Below are positions 1 through 6,636 of a stretch of 7,209 nt of DNA, piece after piece (the stretch's first letter is position 1; each line of letters begins with the position of its first letter). The stretch comes from Wenzhouxiangella sp. (GTDB taxonomy: Bacteria; Pseudomonadota; Gammaproteobacteria; Xanthomonadales; Wenzhouxiangellaceae): positions 1 to 7,209 of the forward strand of contig JAASTB010000117.1 of NCBI GenBank assembly GCA_021767625.1, written 5' to 3'. Below the pieces are notes generated by a model. The model did no database searches. It was not told where the DNA came from and saw only the letters and a program-made list of their open reading frames with translations. The position numbers and the translations under genes were made by a program.

Positions 1-927
1 AATGACAACCTCGACCAACATGCGATCTGGATTGTCGAGTACGAAAACGACATTTTCGCGAACGAGGATCGCTACTACACCAACGGCATTCGGCTCTCGC
101 GTGTGGGACAGGTGCGCACACCGCCCGCCTGGCTGGCCGATGTCGCGCGTCGCTTCCCGGGAATCGACGAGGCCGACGTACTGCCCTACCGGCTTTCGAT
201 CAGCCACAACCTCTACACCCCCCGAAGCATCGAGCAACCGGAATTCCCGCCCGATGATCGTCCCTACGCGGCCTGGTTGAATGTCCAGTTCGCGACGGGC
301 ACCGCCAGCGAGCGCGGCGCCGACCGTGTCCATGTCGGCCTGGGCATCGTGGGCCCGCTGGCCTTCGGCGAAGAGATCCAGAAAGCCGTCCACTCGGCCA
401 TCGGCTCGCCCGAACCGGTCGGCTGGGACACTCAGATTCGCAACGAGCCGACCCTGCAGCTCGGCTATGACCGGTTTCGGCGATTCATCGAGCTGGGCGA
501 GGACGACGCCCCGGGCTTTGACGCGACCTGGACGGCGGGGTCGATGATCGGCAACGCGCACACGCATCTTTCGGCCGGTGGTTTCTTCCGCATCGGGCAC
601 AACCTGCCTCGCGGCTACGGCCCACCCCGCATCACGCCGGCGATTTCCGGAGCGGGGTACTTCATGCCCAGCCGGGGTCCGGCCTGGTACCTCTACGGGG
701 GCGTCGAGGGACGTCGCGTGTTCAGGGACATGTTCATCGAGGGCAATACCTTCGGCGGCGTGGAAGGCGTCAGCCGCAAGCGCCACGTCGGTGAAGTCTT
801 CGGCGGGGTCGTCTACACGAGAGGGCCCTTCCGCTTCGCCTACACGCACGTCTGGCGCACCCGGGAGTTCGTCGGGCAGAAGGAAGGCCAGAGCTACGGC
901 GCGCTCTCGTTCTCGCTGTGGTGGTAG
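1..927 (+). CDS. LpxR-family lipid A 3'-O-deacylase, 5'-truncated by the window edge
   Basis: The reading frame is open from base 1 and ends at TAG 925-927, giving 308 visible residues. The family (LpxR, formerly DUF2219) forms an outer-membrane beta-barrel that removes the 3'-linked acyloxyacyl chain of lipid A. Visible signatures are ENDIF (residues 15-19), YYTNG (25-29), DRPYA (about 86-90) and GWDTQ (141-145). From memory of Salmonella LpxR, its active-site residues Asn9, Asp10, Thr34 and His122 correspond here to N16, D17, T27 and H131, so catalysis should be intact. The protein ends in Phe-Ser-Leu-Trp-Trp, a terminal aromatic as expected of a BAM-inserted barrel. By this alignment only the signal peptide and a few mature residues are missing upstream. 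The GTG at 103 is not the start, because it lies after the catalytic ND pair. The 3' end overlaps the convergent FHA-EAL gene by 34 bp. Family assignment is firm; the substrate is inferred. Confidence 0.87.
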   Translation, partial: NDNLDQHAIWIVEYENDIFANEDRYYTNGIRLSRVGQVRTPPAWLADVARRFPGIDEADVLPYRLSISHNLYTPRSIEQPEFPPDDRPYAAWLNVQFATGTASERGADRVHVGLGIVGPLAFGEEIQKAVHSAIGSPEPVGWDTQIRNEPTLQLGYDRFRRFIELGEDDAPGFDATWTAGSMIGNAHTHLSAGGFFRIGHNLPRGYGPPRITPAISGAGYFMPSRGPAWYLYGGVEGRRVFRDMFIEGNTFGGVEGVSRKRHVGEVFGGVVYTRGPFRFAYTHVWRTREFVGQKEGQSYGALSFSLWW

Positions 928-2018
928 TCGGCCAGTGGGCGCGGCCGGCCGAACAGAAAACCCTGCATGTAGTCGATGCCGATCTCGCGGCAGAGATCGG
1001 CGGTGGTGCGGTCTTCGACGCCCTCGATCAGGGTCTTGATGCCCATGCCGGCGATCATTCGGTTGAGTTCCGCCAGCAGTCGATACCGGGGTGAGTCGCT
1101 CGTGCTCATGTCGCGGATCAGGCCCATGTCGAACTTGAGGTAGTCGGGCGGCACTTCCGCCAGTTCCAGCAACCGGGCCTGCCCGGCCCCGAAATCGTCA
1201 TAGGCCAGCGCGATATCCATCCTGGCGAGCTCTTCCTTGACCTCCGCCATCGCACCCAGGTCGGTCACGGCCGTTTCGTGCACTTCGAAGACGAGATTGA
1301 GGTCCGGGTGCTGCGACCTCAACTCGTGCAGCTCGTCGAGCAGCGCGACCATGTCCTCGCACTCCGTCGGATGATTGTTGAAGAACAACGGCAGGCTCAG
1401 TTCGGCCTCGCTGGCCTGCGCGAACGCTCGCCGGCGCAACATCCGGCTCAGTCGCACTTCGGTATCGAGGGCGGCCGCCAGCGCGAACAGCTGGCCCGGC
1501 CCCTCGTCGAGGTCGGGATTCTCGCTTCGCCCCAGCAACTCCAGGGCGTGCAGTTCTCCGCCGGCGGTGACGATGGGCTGGCCGTAGCCGGTGACCTGCC
1601 GGTTCTCCAGCAGTTCGAAAAAGGCGGGCATATGCAGGGGGAAATCACGAGGCAGAGCGGCCATCCCGACCACCGTTTCCTCTCCCGTCCCGGAGCCTCC
1701 CGCTTCCCCGGCGCCGGCATCGGCCATCAGGCGGAACTCGTGATCGGCCAGGTGGAGCACGTCGCCGACCTGCAGTCGCGTCGGCGCGGCTACCCGCGCG
1801 TGATTCACGAAAGTGCCGTTGGTCGACCCCAGATCACGGATTAGGAGCACGTCGCCGTCGAGCTCGAAGCGGGCATGCATCCGCGACAGGCGCTCGACCG
1901 ACAGCTGGACGGCGCATTCGGGATGGCGACCGACGGTCGCGGGAAACTCATCCAGGTGAATATGACGCGGCAGGTTCGAGTCCTTGCCGGAACTTTCAAG
2001 ATAGAAGCGCTGAGTCAT
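894..2018 (-). CDS. FHA-EAL two-domain protein, probable cyclic-di-GMP phosphodiesterase
   Basis: The product is 374 residues, with no signal peptide or membrane segment, so cytosolic. Residues about 24-98 form a forkhead-associated domain (phosphothreonine-peptide binding): GRHP at 30-33, SRMH at 45-48 and STNGT at 65-69. An Ala/Gly/Ser/Glu-rich linker spans about 99-117. Residues about 130-365 form an EAL domain, which hydrolyses c-di-GMP to pGpG. The EAL motif reads ELLGR (E160-R164). The catalytic set as numbered from RocR is complete: E160, N214, E245, loop-6 E248, D274-D275, K295, E332 and Q352, followed by FGRP. It is therefore likely active rather than a degenerate EAL. There is no GGDEF domain. 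A G-run lies just before the ATG as a poor Shine-Dalgarno. A weak sigma70-like pair on the same strand (TTGCGC 2075-2070, GATACT 2052-2047, 17-nt spacer) could drive it. Domain calls are firm; the phosphorylated partner is unknown. Confidence 0.9.
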   Translation of the reverse strand: MTQRFYLESSGKDSNLPRHIHLDEFPATVGRHPECAVQLSVERLSRMHARFELDGDVLLIRDLGSTNGTFVNHARVAAPTRLQVGDVLHLADHEFRLMADAGAGEAGGSGTGEETVVGMAALPRDFPLHMPAFFELLENRQVTGYGQPIVTAGGELHALELLGRSENPDLDEGPGQLFALAAALDTEVRLSRMLRRRAFAQASEAELSLPLFFNNHPTECEDMVALLDELHELRSQHPDLNLVFEVHETAVTDLGAMAEVKEELARMDIALAYDDFGAGQARLLELAEVPPDYLKFDMGLIRDMSTSDSPRYRLLAELNRMIAGMGIKTLIEGVEDRTTADLCREIGIDYMQGFLFGRPRPLADYHHSENESAP

Positions 2019-2109
2019 TCAACCCCCCGCGCGGTTTCTGCCCTGCAGTATCGGCCCATTGCCCGATCAGCGCAACCGCGGCTGAGCCGGGATGCGCCAC
2101 AGGTTGATA

Positions 2110-2138
2110 TTGACAATGATTCGCATTCATGAAATCAT
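2110..2138 (+). promoter_or_regulatory. Predicted sigma70 promoter of bfd
   Basis: A perfect -35 TTGACA (2110-2115) is followed by a 17-nt spacer and a weak -10 AATCAT (2133-2138, 4 of 6 to TATAAT). The expected start of transcription falls at about 2144-2146, on the bfd ATG itself, which implies a leaderless or nearly leaderless message. The Fur box covers the -35. The -35 and spacing are convincing and the -10 is not, hence moderate confidence. Confidence 0.42.
2111..2125. promoter_or_regulatory. Fur box in the divergent spacer upstream of bfd
   Basis: TGACAATGATTCGCA is a 7-1-7 inverted repeat. It matches 12 of the 14 specified bases of the classical TGAGAAT-N-ATTCTCA Fur core. It overlaps the predicted -35 element and spacer of the bfd promoter, so iron-loaded Fur should repress bfd. 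This fits the known low-iron induction of bfd in Pseudomonas. It lies 93 bp from the divergent FHA-EAL start and might affect that gene, but its placement favours bfd. The site was seen by eye; no weight matrix was run. Confidence 0.7.
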
Positions 2139-2144
2139 TGACTC

Positions 2145-2375
2145 ATGTACGTTTGCGTCTGCAATGCGGTCACCGAGCGCACCATCCGGAACCTGGTCTC
2201 GGAGGGCTATCACACCCTCAACGAGATCCAGGCCCTGACCGGTTGCTCGGGCACCTGCGGACGCTGCCGCGACCACGCCGAGGCGGTCATCGAGGCTTCG
2301 CTGGCGCGGCCGACGCGCCCGAGTCTTCCCGTACTCGACCCCTCCAACGATATTCCCCTGCTCAACACCGCCTGA
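2145..2375 (+). CDS. bfd: Bacterioferritin-associated ferredoxin (Bfd, [2Fe-2S])
   Basis: This 76-residue cytosolic protein passes electrons to the heme of bacterioferritin, so that stored Fe(III) is reduced and released. The four cluster ligands have the exact Bfd spacing C4-x-C6 ... C38-x2-C41. An extra cysteine, C34, lies beside them. The start MYVCVCN is typical of the family, and an in-frame TGA at 2139-2141 leaves no room for an upstream start. The tail after about residue 58 is Pro/Ser/Ala-rich and makes it somewhat longer than the E. coli protein (64 residues). No Shine-Dalgarno precedes the ATG; the bases before it are A/T-rich with no purine run of the GGAG type. A Fur box lies 19 bp upstream. 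Bfr begins 59 bp downstream on the same strand, supporting a shared iron-release function and probably co-transcription. Confidence 0.95.
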   Translation: MYVCVCNAVTERTIRNLVSEGYHTLNEIQALTGCSGTCGRCRDHAEAVIEASLARPTRPSLPVLDPSNDIPLLNTA

Positions 2376-2434
2376 TCTGGCCAGCACCGGCGCCGGACGT
2401 TATCCTATGTAAAGTCCAACCGGTGAGGCAGAAA

Positions 2435-2920
2435 ATGAAAGGCGACAAGAAGATTATCGAGATTCTCAATCAGGCCCTGAAGGCGGAACTGACCGCCATC
2501 AACCAGTATTTCCTGCACTCCCGAATGTACGAGGACTGGGGGCTGAACAAGCTGGCCGAGATGGAGTACGAAGAATCGATCGACGAAATGAAACACGCCG
2601 ATCGAATCATCAAGCGGATCCTGTTTCTCAGCGGCCTGCCCAACCTCCAGGATCTCGATCACTTGCTGATCGGCGAGAACCCGGTCGAGTGCCTGCAGAA
2701 CGATCTCAAGCTCGAATACGAAGCGCTGGAGTTGTACAAGGCGGCCGTCAAGGAATGCGAAACGGCCGGCGACTACGCCACACGCGACCTGTTCGAGGAC
2801 CTGATTCGCGACGAGGAAGGTCATGCCGATTTCCTCGAAACCCAGCTCGAACTGGTCGACCGCATCGGTGAAAAGAACTACCTGCAGTCCCAGATGGGCG
2901 AGCAGGCGATCGAAGAATAG
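2435..2920 (+). CDS. bfr: Bacterioferritin (heme-containing iron-storage ferritin)
   Basis: This is a 161-residue four-helix-bundle subunit of the 24-mer iron-storage shell, which oxidises Fe(II) and stores ferric mineral in its cavity. All family residues sit at the standard numbering: di-iron ferroxidase ligands E18, E51, H54, E94, E127 and H130, conserved Y25, and heme axial ligand M52. One subunit therefore carries both ferroxidase and heme functions, unlike organisms that split them between two paralogues. The length matches the family (158 in E. coli). The ATG at 2435 is preceded by GAGG (2425-2428) at a 6-nt spacing. The frame stays open upstream to 2129, but that part is a shadow of bfd. 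No good promoter is visible in the 59-bp gap from bfd (only a TATCCT at 2401-2406 without a -35), so read-through from the bfd promoter is likely. A hairpin terminator follows 25 bp after the stop. Confidence 0.96.
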   Translation: MKGDKKIIEILNQALKAELTAINQYFLHSRMYEDWGLNKLAEMEYEESIDEMKHADRIIKRILFLSGLPNLQDLDHLLIGENPVECLQNDLKLEYEALELYKAAVKECETAGDYATRDLFEDLIRDEEGHADFLETQLELVDRIGEKNYLQSQMGEQAIEE

Positions 2921-2945
2921 CCAGCGCGAGGATCGAAACCTGCGC

Positions 2946-2973
2946 AGGCCGGGGCTGCGGCCCCGGCCTTTGA
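2946..2973 (+). terminator. Intrinsic terminator downstream of bfr
   Basis: A perfect 10-bp GC-rich stem, AGGCCGGGGC (2946-2955) with GCCCCGGCCT (2960-2969), encloses a TGCG tetraloop. It is followed on the + strand by TTTGATGTTT, a discontinuous T-rich tail. It sits between the convergent bfr (ends 2920) and aminotransferase (ends 2981) genes. On the - strand the bases after the stem are not T-rich, so it acts mainly for bfr, though the stem may also slow the opposing transcript. Confidence 0.75.
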
Positions 2974-2980
2974 TGTTTGT

Positions 2981-4345
2981 TCACCGAATCGCCTGCTCCA
3001 GCCGGGCCAGACCCCGCGAAAGCTTCTCCAGCAATTCATCCACCTGCGCCTCGCTGATGATCAGCGGCGGGCACACGGCGATGGTGTCGCCCGGCAGCGC
3101 CCGGACGATCAATCCCTCCTCAAGGCAGGCGGCCGCCGCCTTGAAGGCGATCTTCTTCTCCGCCGGAAAGCGTTCGTGGGTTTCGGGGTTCGCGACGAAC
3201 TCCACACCGGCGATCAGGCTCTCCCCGCGGACATTGCCGACCAGGGGATGCTCGCGTATCCGCTCGAGACCCGCTTGCAGGCGTTCGCCCATCCTCGCGG
3301 CGTGCGCCATCACGCCGCGTTCTTCCATTAATTCCAGGTTGCGCAGCGCCACCGCGGCGGCCACCGGATGGCCGGCATACGTGAGGCCATGCGCGAACAG
3401 CCCCACCTCGCCCGAGGCCTCCGCTATGGCGTCGTACATGAAGGGCGGCACGGCGACCGCCGAAATCGGCTGGTAGGCTGAAGAGAGCGCCTTGGCCATG
3501 GTCATGGTCGCCGGCTGGATGTCCCAGGTCTGGCAGCCGAAATCGTTTCCGGTGCGGCCGAAACCGCACACCACCTCGTCGTCGATCAGCAGAATGCCGT
3601 TCTCGCGCAGGATCGGCTGGATCTTGTCGAAGTACCCCTTCGGCGGCGGTATCACGCCGCCGGCGCCCATCAGCGGCTCGGCGATCATCGCCGCGATGTT
3701 GTCGGCGCCCTCGCTGGCGATGACGCCTCGCAGTTCCTCGGCCAGGCGCTCGGAAAAGGCCTCCTCGCTCTCGCCGGGTTGGGCGTGCCGGTAGTGGTAG
3801 GGCGAAGTCAGGTGAATCACATCGTCGCCGGGCAAGCCGAAATGCTTGTGGAAGGCCGGTAGGCCCGTCAACGCCGCCGAGGCCAGGGTGACCCCGTGGT
3901 AGGCATTTCCGCGGGACAGGATCTTCTTCTTGTGGGGTTTTCCGATGGCGTTGAAGTAGTAGCGGATCAGCTTGACCTGGGCGTCGTTGGCATCGGAGCC
4001 CGAACACCCGAACAGGAACCGCGCGCCTTCGATCGGCACCCATTCGGCGAGCTTGGCAGCCAGCCGAATGCTCGGCTCGTTGGCCTTGCCGGCGAACAGC
4101 GGGCCGTAGCAGAAAGTCTCCATCTGCTTGCGCGCCGCCTCGACGAGCTCGGGCTCGCCGTAGCCGAGCGCCGTGCACCACAGGCCGGCCATGCCCTCGA
4201 GGTACGGGCGACCCTCGGTGTCGTAGACATAGACGCCCTCCCCGCGCTGCCAGACGAGCGGGCCGGTGCTGCCGTGCGCTTTCAGGTCGGTCGAGGGATG
4301 GAACAGGTGGTCGAGATCCAGCTGGCCGAGTGCATCGGTGGTCAT
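2981..4345 (-). CDS. Class III PLP-dependent omega-aminotransferase (putrescine/beta-alanine:pyruvate type)
   Basis: This 454-residue cytosolic enzyme moves an amino group from a terminal amine or omega-amino acid to a keto acid, commonly pyruvate, leaving an aldehyde. Visible features are the N-terminal HPSTD (16-20), GLW at 54-56, SGSDAN (115-120, usually SGSEAN), AYHG (148-151), D256 in DDEV (pairs with the pyridine nitrogen) and K285 in TMAKALSS (Schiff-base lysine). R415 in VRALPGD lies where omega-transaminases keep the flipping arginine. W56, Y149, K285 and R415 parallel W60, Y153, K288 and R416 of the Chromobacterium omega-transaminase, from memory. The start has no clear Shine-Dalgarno. 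A TATCAT box (4385-4380) with no -35 lies in the 78-bp gap from the acyltransferase, so it may have its own promoter or be last in the operon. The substrate cannot be fixed from sequence; SpuC-like polyamine use is plausible. Confidence 0.88.
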   Translation of the reverse strand: MTTDALGQLDLDHLFHPSTDLKAHGSTGPLVWQRGEGVYVYDTEGRPYLEGMAGLWCTALGYGEPELVEAARKQMETFCYGPLFAGKANEPSIRLAAKLAEWVPIEGARFLFGCSGSDANDAQVKLIRYYFNAIGKPHKKKILSRGNAYHGVTLASAALTGLPAFHKHFGLPGDDVIHLTSPYHYRHAQPGESEEAFSERLAEELRGVIASEGADNIAAMIAEPLMGAGGVIPPPKGYFDKIQPILRENGILLIDDEVVCGFGRTGNDFGCQTWDIQPATMTMAKALSSAYQPISAVAVPPFMYDAIAEASGEVGLFAHGLTYAGHPVAAAVALRNLELMEERGVMAHAARMGERLQAGLERIREHPLVGNVRGESLIAGVEFVANPETHERFPAEKKIAFKAAAACLEEGLIVRALPGDTIAVCPPLIISEAQVDELLEKLSRGLARLEQAIR

Positions 4346-4423
4346 GTGGAATCGATTCGCGAACGAAAAGCCAGCCGGAATGATAACGGGCTTTGGCCTC
4401 GCCTTGTGCGGTCGGCCGGACAG

Positions 4424-5221
4424 TCAGTCTAGCCGTCGTTTCATCTCGTCGACGGCCGAGCGGGCCCGCCGTGCCAAGTGCTGGCGATCCCCGATGTTCA
4501 GATCATCGGTGGAGATGGGGTCGCCGAATGCCAGCCGGATCCGACCGGGGCGTATGGCGAAGCCGCCCGGCGGCATGACCCTGCCGCTGCCTTCGATGGC
4601 GACCGGAACGATCGGCACACCCGCGGCGATCGCGGCGCGAAAGGCCCCGCCCTTGAAAGGCCCGACCTTTCCGTCGCGGCTGCGCGTACCCTCTGGAAAG
4701 GCCGCGAGGGTGTGTCCGTCGCGCAACAGATCTGCGGCACGCTCCAGCTGCCGGCCGACCTCCGAGGGATTCCCGCGGCGCAGCAGGATCATGCCCATTG
4801 CGCGGGTGTAGGCGCCCAGAAACGGGATCCGTCCGAGGGAATCCTTCAGCATGAATCGAAGCGGCACGGGCACGACCTTGAACAGCGCGCAGATTTCGAT
4901 CATCGACTGGTGGTTGGCGACCAGCATGTGCGGCCGGGAGAAATCCACGTTCTCGAGCCCCGACACCTCCAGGCGCGCACCCGCCCCGCGCAGCAGAACG
5001 GGAGACCACATCCAGGCCGCCATGCGCAGTGGGATACGGTCGCTTCCGGTGAGCAGCCGCACCAGCAACGCCAGGCTGATTCCCGCCGCCGACAAGCTGA
5101 CGGTCAGGACCAGTTGCAGGGCATTGACCGGCCACCAGAGCCAGCCCGGCAGCGGCGGGAACCCGGCGGATCGCCCTCGCCCGACCGGACCGGCCGCTCC
5201 ACCCTGTCCTTGCTCCTCCAT
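4424..5221 (-). CDS. PlsC-like 1-acyl-sn-glycerol-3-phosphate acyltransferase family protein
   Basis: The product is 265 residues. Family members add an acyl chain to lysophosphatidic acid, giving phosphatidic acid at the inner membrane. A Gly/Arg-rich start (about 1-25) precedes a hydrophobic segment (about 31-57) that probably anchors it. Acyltransferase motifs follow in order: NHQSMIE (103-109), GRIPFLG (130-136) with RRG (148-150), FPEGTR (175-180) and VPIVPVAI (202-209). Catalytic H104 is present. The acidic partner of the HX4D motif is E109 rather than Asp, a variant also found in some LPLAT families. A purine-rich AGAGGGG lies just upstream of the ATG as a good ribosome site, within a 22-nt gap from the aldehyde dehydrogenase stop, so the two are probably co-transcribed. 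It could be the housekeeping PlsC or an accessory acyltransferase; the substrate is inferred. Confidence 0.88.
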   Translation of the reverse strand: MEEQGQGGAAGPVGRGRSAGFPPLPGWLWWPVNALQLVLTVSLSAAGISLALLVRLLTGSDRIPLRMAAWMWSPVLLRGAGARLEVSGLENVDFSRPHMLVANHQSMIEICALFKVVPVPLRFMLKDSLGRIPFLGAYTRAMGMILLRRGNPSEVGRQLERAADLLRDGHTLAAFPEGTRSRDGKVGPFKGGAFRAAIAAGVPIVPVAIEGSGRVMPPGGFAIRPGRIRLAFGDPISTDDLNIGDRQHLARRARSAVDEMKRRLD

Positions 5222-5243
5222 TCCGCCCCTCTGCGCTGCCGCC

Positions 5244-6635
5244 TCAGCTCACCCACTTGAGCAAGCGCATCTTGAGCTTGCTGTAGGGGGGGAAGCGTAT
5301 CGGGATCTCGGGGAAGAGACCACGCTTCATCACCGACTTCAGGTGCGAGAGCCGATCGAAGCCGGCCCGCCCGTGATATTGGCCCATTCCGCTGTTGCCG
5401 ACGCCGCCGAACGGCAGGTCGGGCACCGACATGAACATCAGGGTGTCGTTTATGCACAGATTGCCCGTTGAAACCGACTCGGCAAATCGCCGTTCGGACT
5501 CTCCGGAGCGGGTGAACAGATAGGCCGAAAGCGGCTTGTCGCGTTCGCGGATGAAGGCAATGGCCTCGTCGAGGTCGGCAACCTCCAGGACGGGCAGGAT
5601 CGGACCGAAAATTTCCTCGCGCATCACCGGCGCGTCGGCCGCGACCTCGGTGAGGACGGTCGGCTCGATGCGACAGCGTTCCTCGTCCACGCGACCGCCG
5701 ATCACGACCCGACCGCTGTCGATCAGGGGCCTGAGGCGATCGAAGTGCCGGCGATTGATGATCTTGCAGTAGTCCTGACTGCCCAGGCGGTCGCTGCCGT
5801 ACATTGCGAACAACTCGTGCTCGATGGCGCCGATCAGCCGGTCGCGGTCTCCCGGCGTGACCAGCACGTAGTCAGGCGCAATGCAGGTCTGCCCGGCATT
5901 GAGGCACTTGCCCCAGATCACACGGCGCGCGGCCGATTCGATGTCGGCGCCGGCGTCGATCACGCACGGGCTCTTTCCGCCGAGCTCCAGCGTCACCGGC
6001 GTAAGGTGCTCTGCAGCCGCACGCATGATGATCCTGCCGACCGCGGAACTGCCGGTGTAGAAGATGTGATCGAAATGCAGCTTGAGCAGCTCCGTGGTCT
6101 CCTCGACCGCCCCTTCGACCACGCGCACGGCGCGTTCGTCGAGGTAGCGCGGCACCAGCTCGGCCATGAGCTTCGATGTCGCCGGTGCCACCTCGGAGGG
6201 CTTGAGCACGGCGCAGTTGCCGGCCGCAAGCGCCGGGATCAACGGACTGAGCAGAAGTTGGATCGGGTAGTTCCAGGCGCCGATGATCAGCACCACGCCA
6301 AAGGGCTCGGGCTGCACCCAGCTTCGACCCGGCTTGCCCACCATGGGCGTACGGACCCGGCGCGGCCTCGCCCAGCGCTTGAGACGCTTGCGCGCATGCT
6401 CGACCTCGCTGAAGATCAGCGCCGTCTCGCCGAGCAGGACTTCCTGGGCCGGCTTGCCCAGGTCCTCGGCCAGCGCCTCGCCGACGCGATCCTCGTTTTC
6501 CTCGAGCATGCGCGAAATGGCGGCAAGTTGCTCGCGGCGCCAATCCAGGGAGCGAGTGAGTCCGCGATCGAACGCGGCTCGCAGTTCGGCGAGCATTTCC
6601 GGGTAGCTGGCGGGATCGGTGGGCATCGGTGTCAT
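5244..6635 (-). CDS. Aldehyde dehydrogenase, class 3 (ALDH3/fatty or aromatic aldehyde) type
   Basis: This 463-residue enzyme oxidises an aldehyde to the acid with NAD(P)+. Catalytic and binding motifs are all present: GAWNYP with N122, LKPSE with K145, GSSAVG (195-200), ELGGK with general base E217, GQTC with nucleophile C251 and EEIFGP with E341. The short N-terminus and the C-terminal HGRAGF ... RFPPY segment (421-451) are typical of ALDH3-type proteins, which act on fatty or aromatic aldehydes, and not of the longer betaine or succinic semialdehyde types. No transmembrane tail is seen, so it is likely soluble or only peripheral. The ATG at 6635 lies 1 nt after the stop of the lyase gene, with no distinct Shine-Dalgarno, which suggests translational coupling. 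Another ATG lies three codons further in. Aldehydes made by the nearby aminotransferase are possible substrates, which is inference. Confidence 0.92.
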   Translation of the reverse strand: MTPMPTDPASYPEMLAELRAAFDRGLTRSLDWRREQLAAISRMLEENEDRVGEALAEDLGKPAQEVLLGETALIFSEVEHARKRLKRWARPRRVRTPMVGKPGRSWVQPEPFGVVLIIGAWNYPIQLLLSPLIPALAAGNCAVLKPSEVAPATSKLMAELVPRYLDERAVRVVEGAVEETTELLKLHFDHIFYTGSSAVGRIIMRAAAEHLTPVTLELGGKSPCVIDAGADIESAARRVIWGKCLNAGQTCIAPDYVLVTPGDRDRLIGAIEHELFAMYGSDRLGSQDYCKIINRRHFDRLRPLIDSGRVVIGGRVDEERCRIEPTVLTEVAADAPVMREEIFGPILPVLEVADLDEAIAFIRERDKPLSAYLFTRSGESERRFAESVSTGNLCINDTLMFMSVPDLPFGGVGNSGMGQYHGRAGFDRLSHLKSVMKRGLFPEIPIRFPPYSKLKMRLLKWVS

Positions 6636-6636
6636 T

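Noticed and set aside
103..105. GTG as the start of the LpxR-family gene
   Set aside because: The frame is open to base 1 and the catalytic END and YYTNG motifs lie upstream of this codon, so it is an internal valine.
1278..1844. A 188-codon + strand frame
   Set aside because: It is antisense to the FHA-EAL gene, with no family resemblance and a composition typical of a shadow frame.
2047..2075. A promoter for the FHA-EAL gene (TTGCGC / GATACT on the - strand)
   Set aside because: Spacing is right at 17 nt, but the hexamers match only 3 and 4 of 6; such a pair is expected often by chance.
2129..2434. An N-terminal extension of bacterioferritin by about 100 residues
   Set aside because: The added residues are bfd read out of frame. 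Starting at 2435 puts all Bfr ligands at standard numbering and has a Shine-Dalgarno.
3120..4181. A 353-codon frame on the - strand
   Set aside because: It is an Arg-rich out-of-frame reading of the aminotransferase gene, whose own frame carries every catalytic motif.
4380..4408. A promoter for the aminotransferase (TATCAT on the - strand)
   Set aside because: The -10 matches 5 of 6, but the hexamer 17 nt upstream (CACAAG) does not resemble a -35; too weak to list alone.
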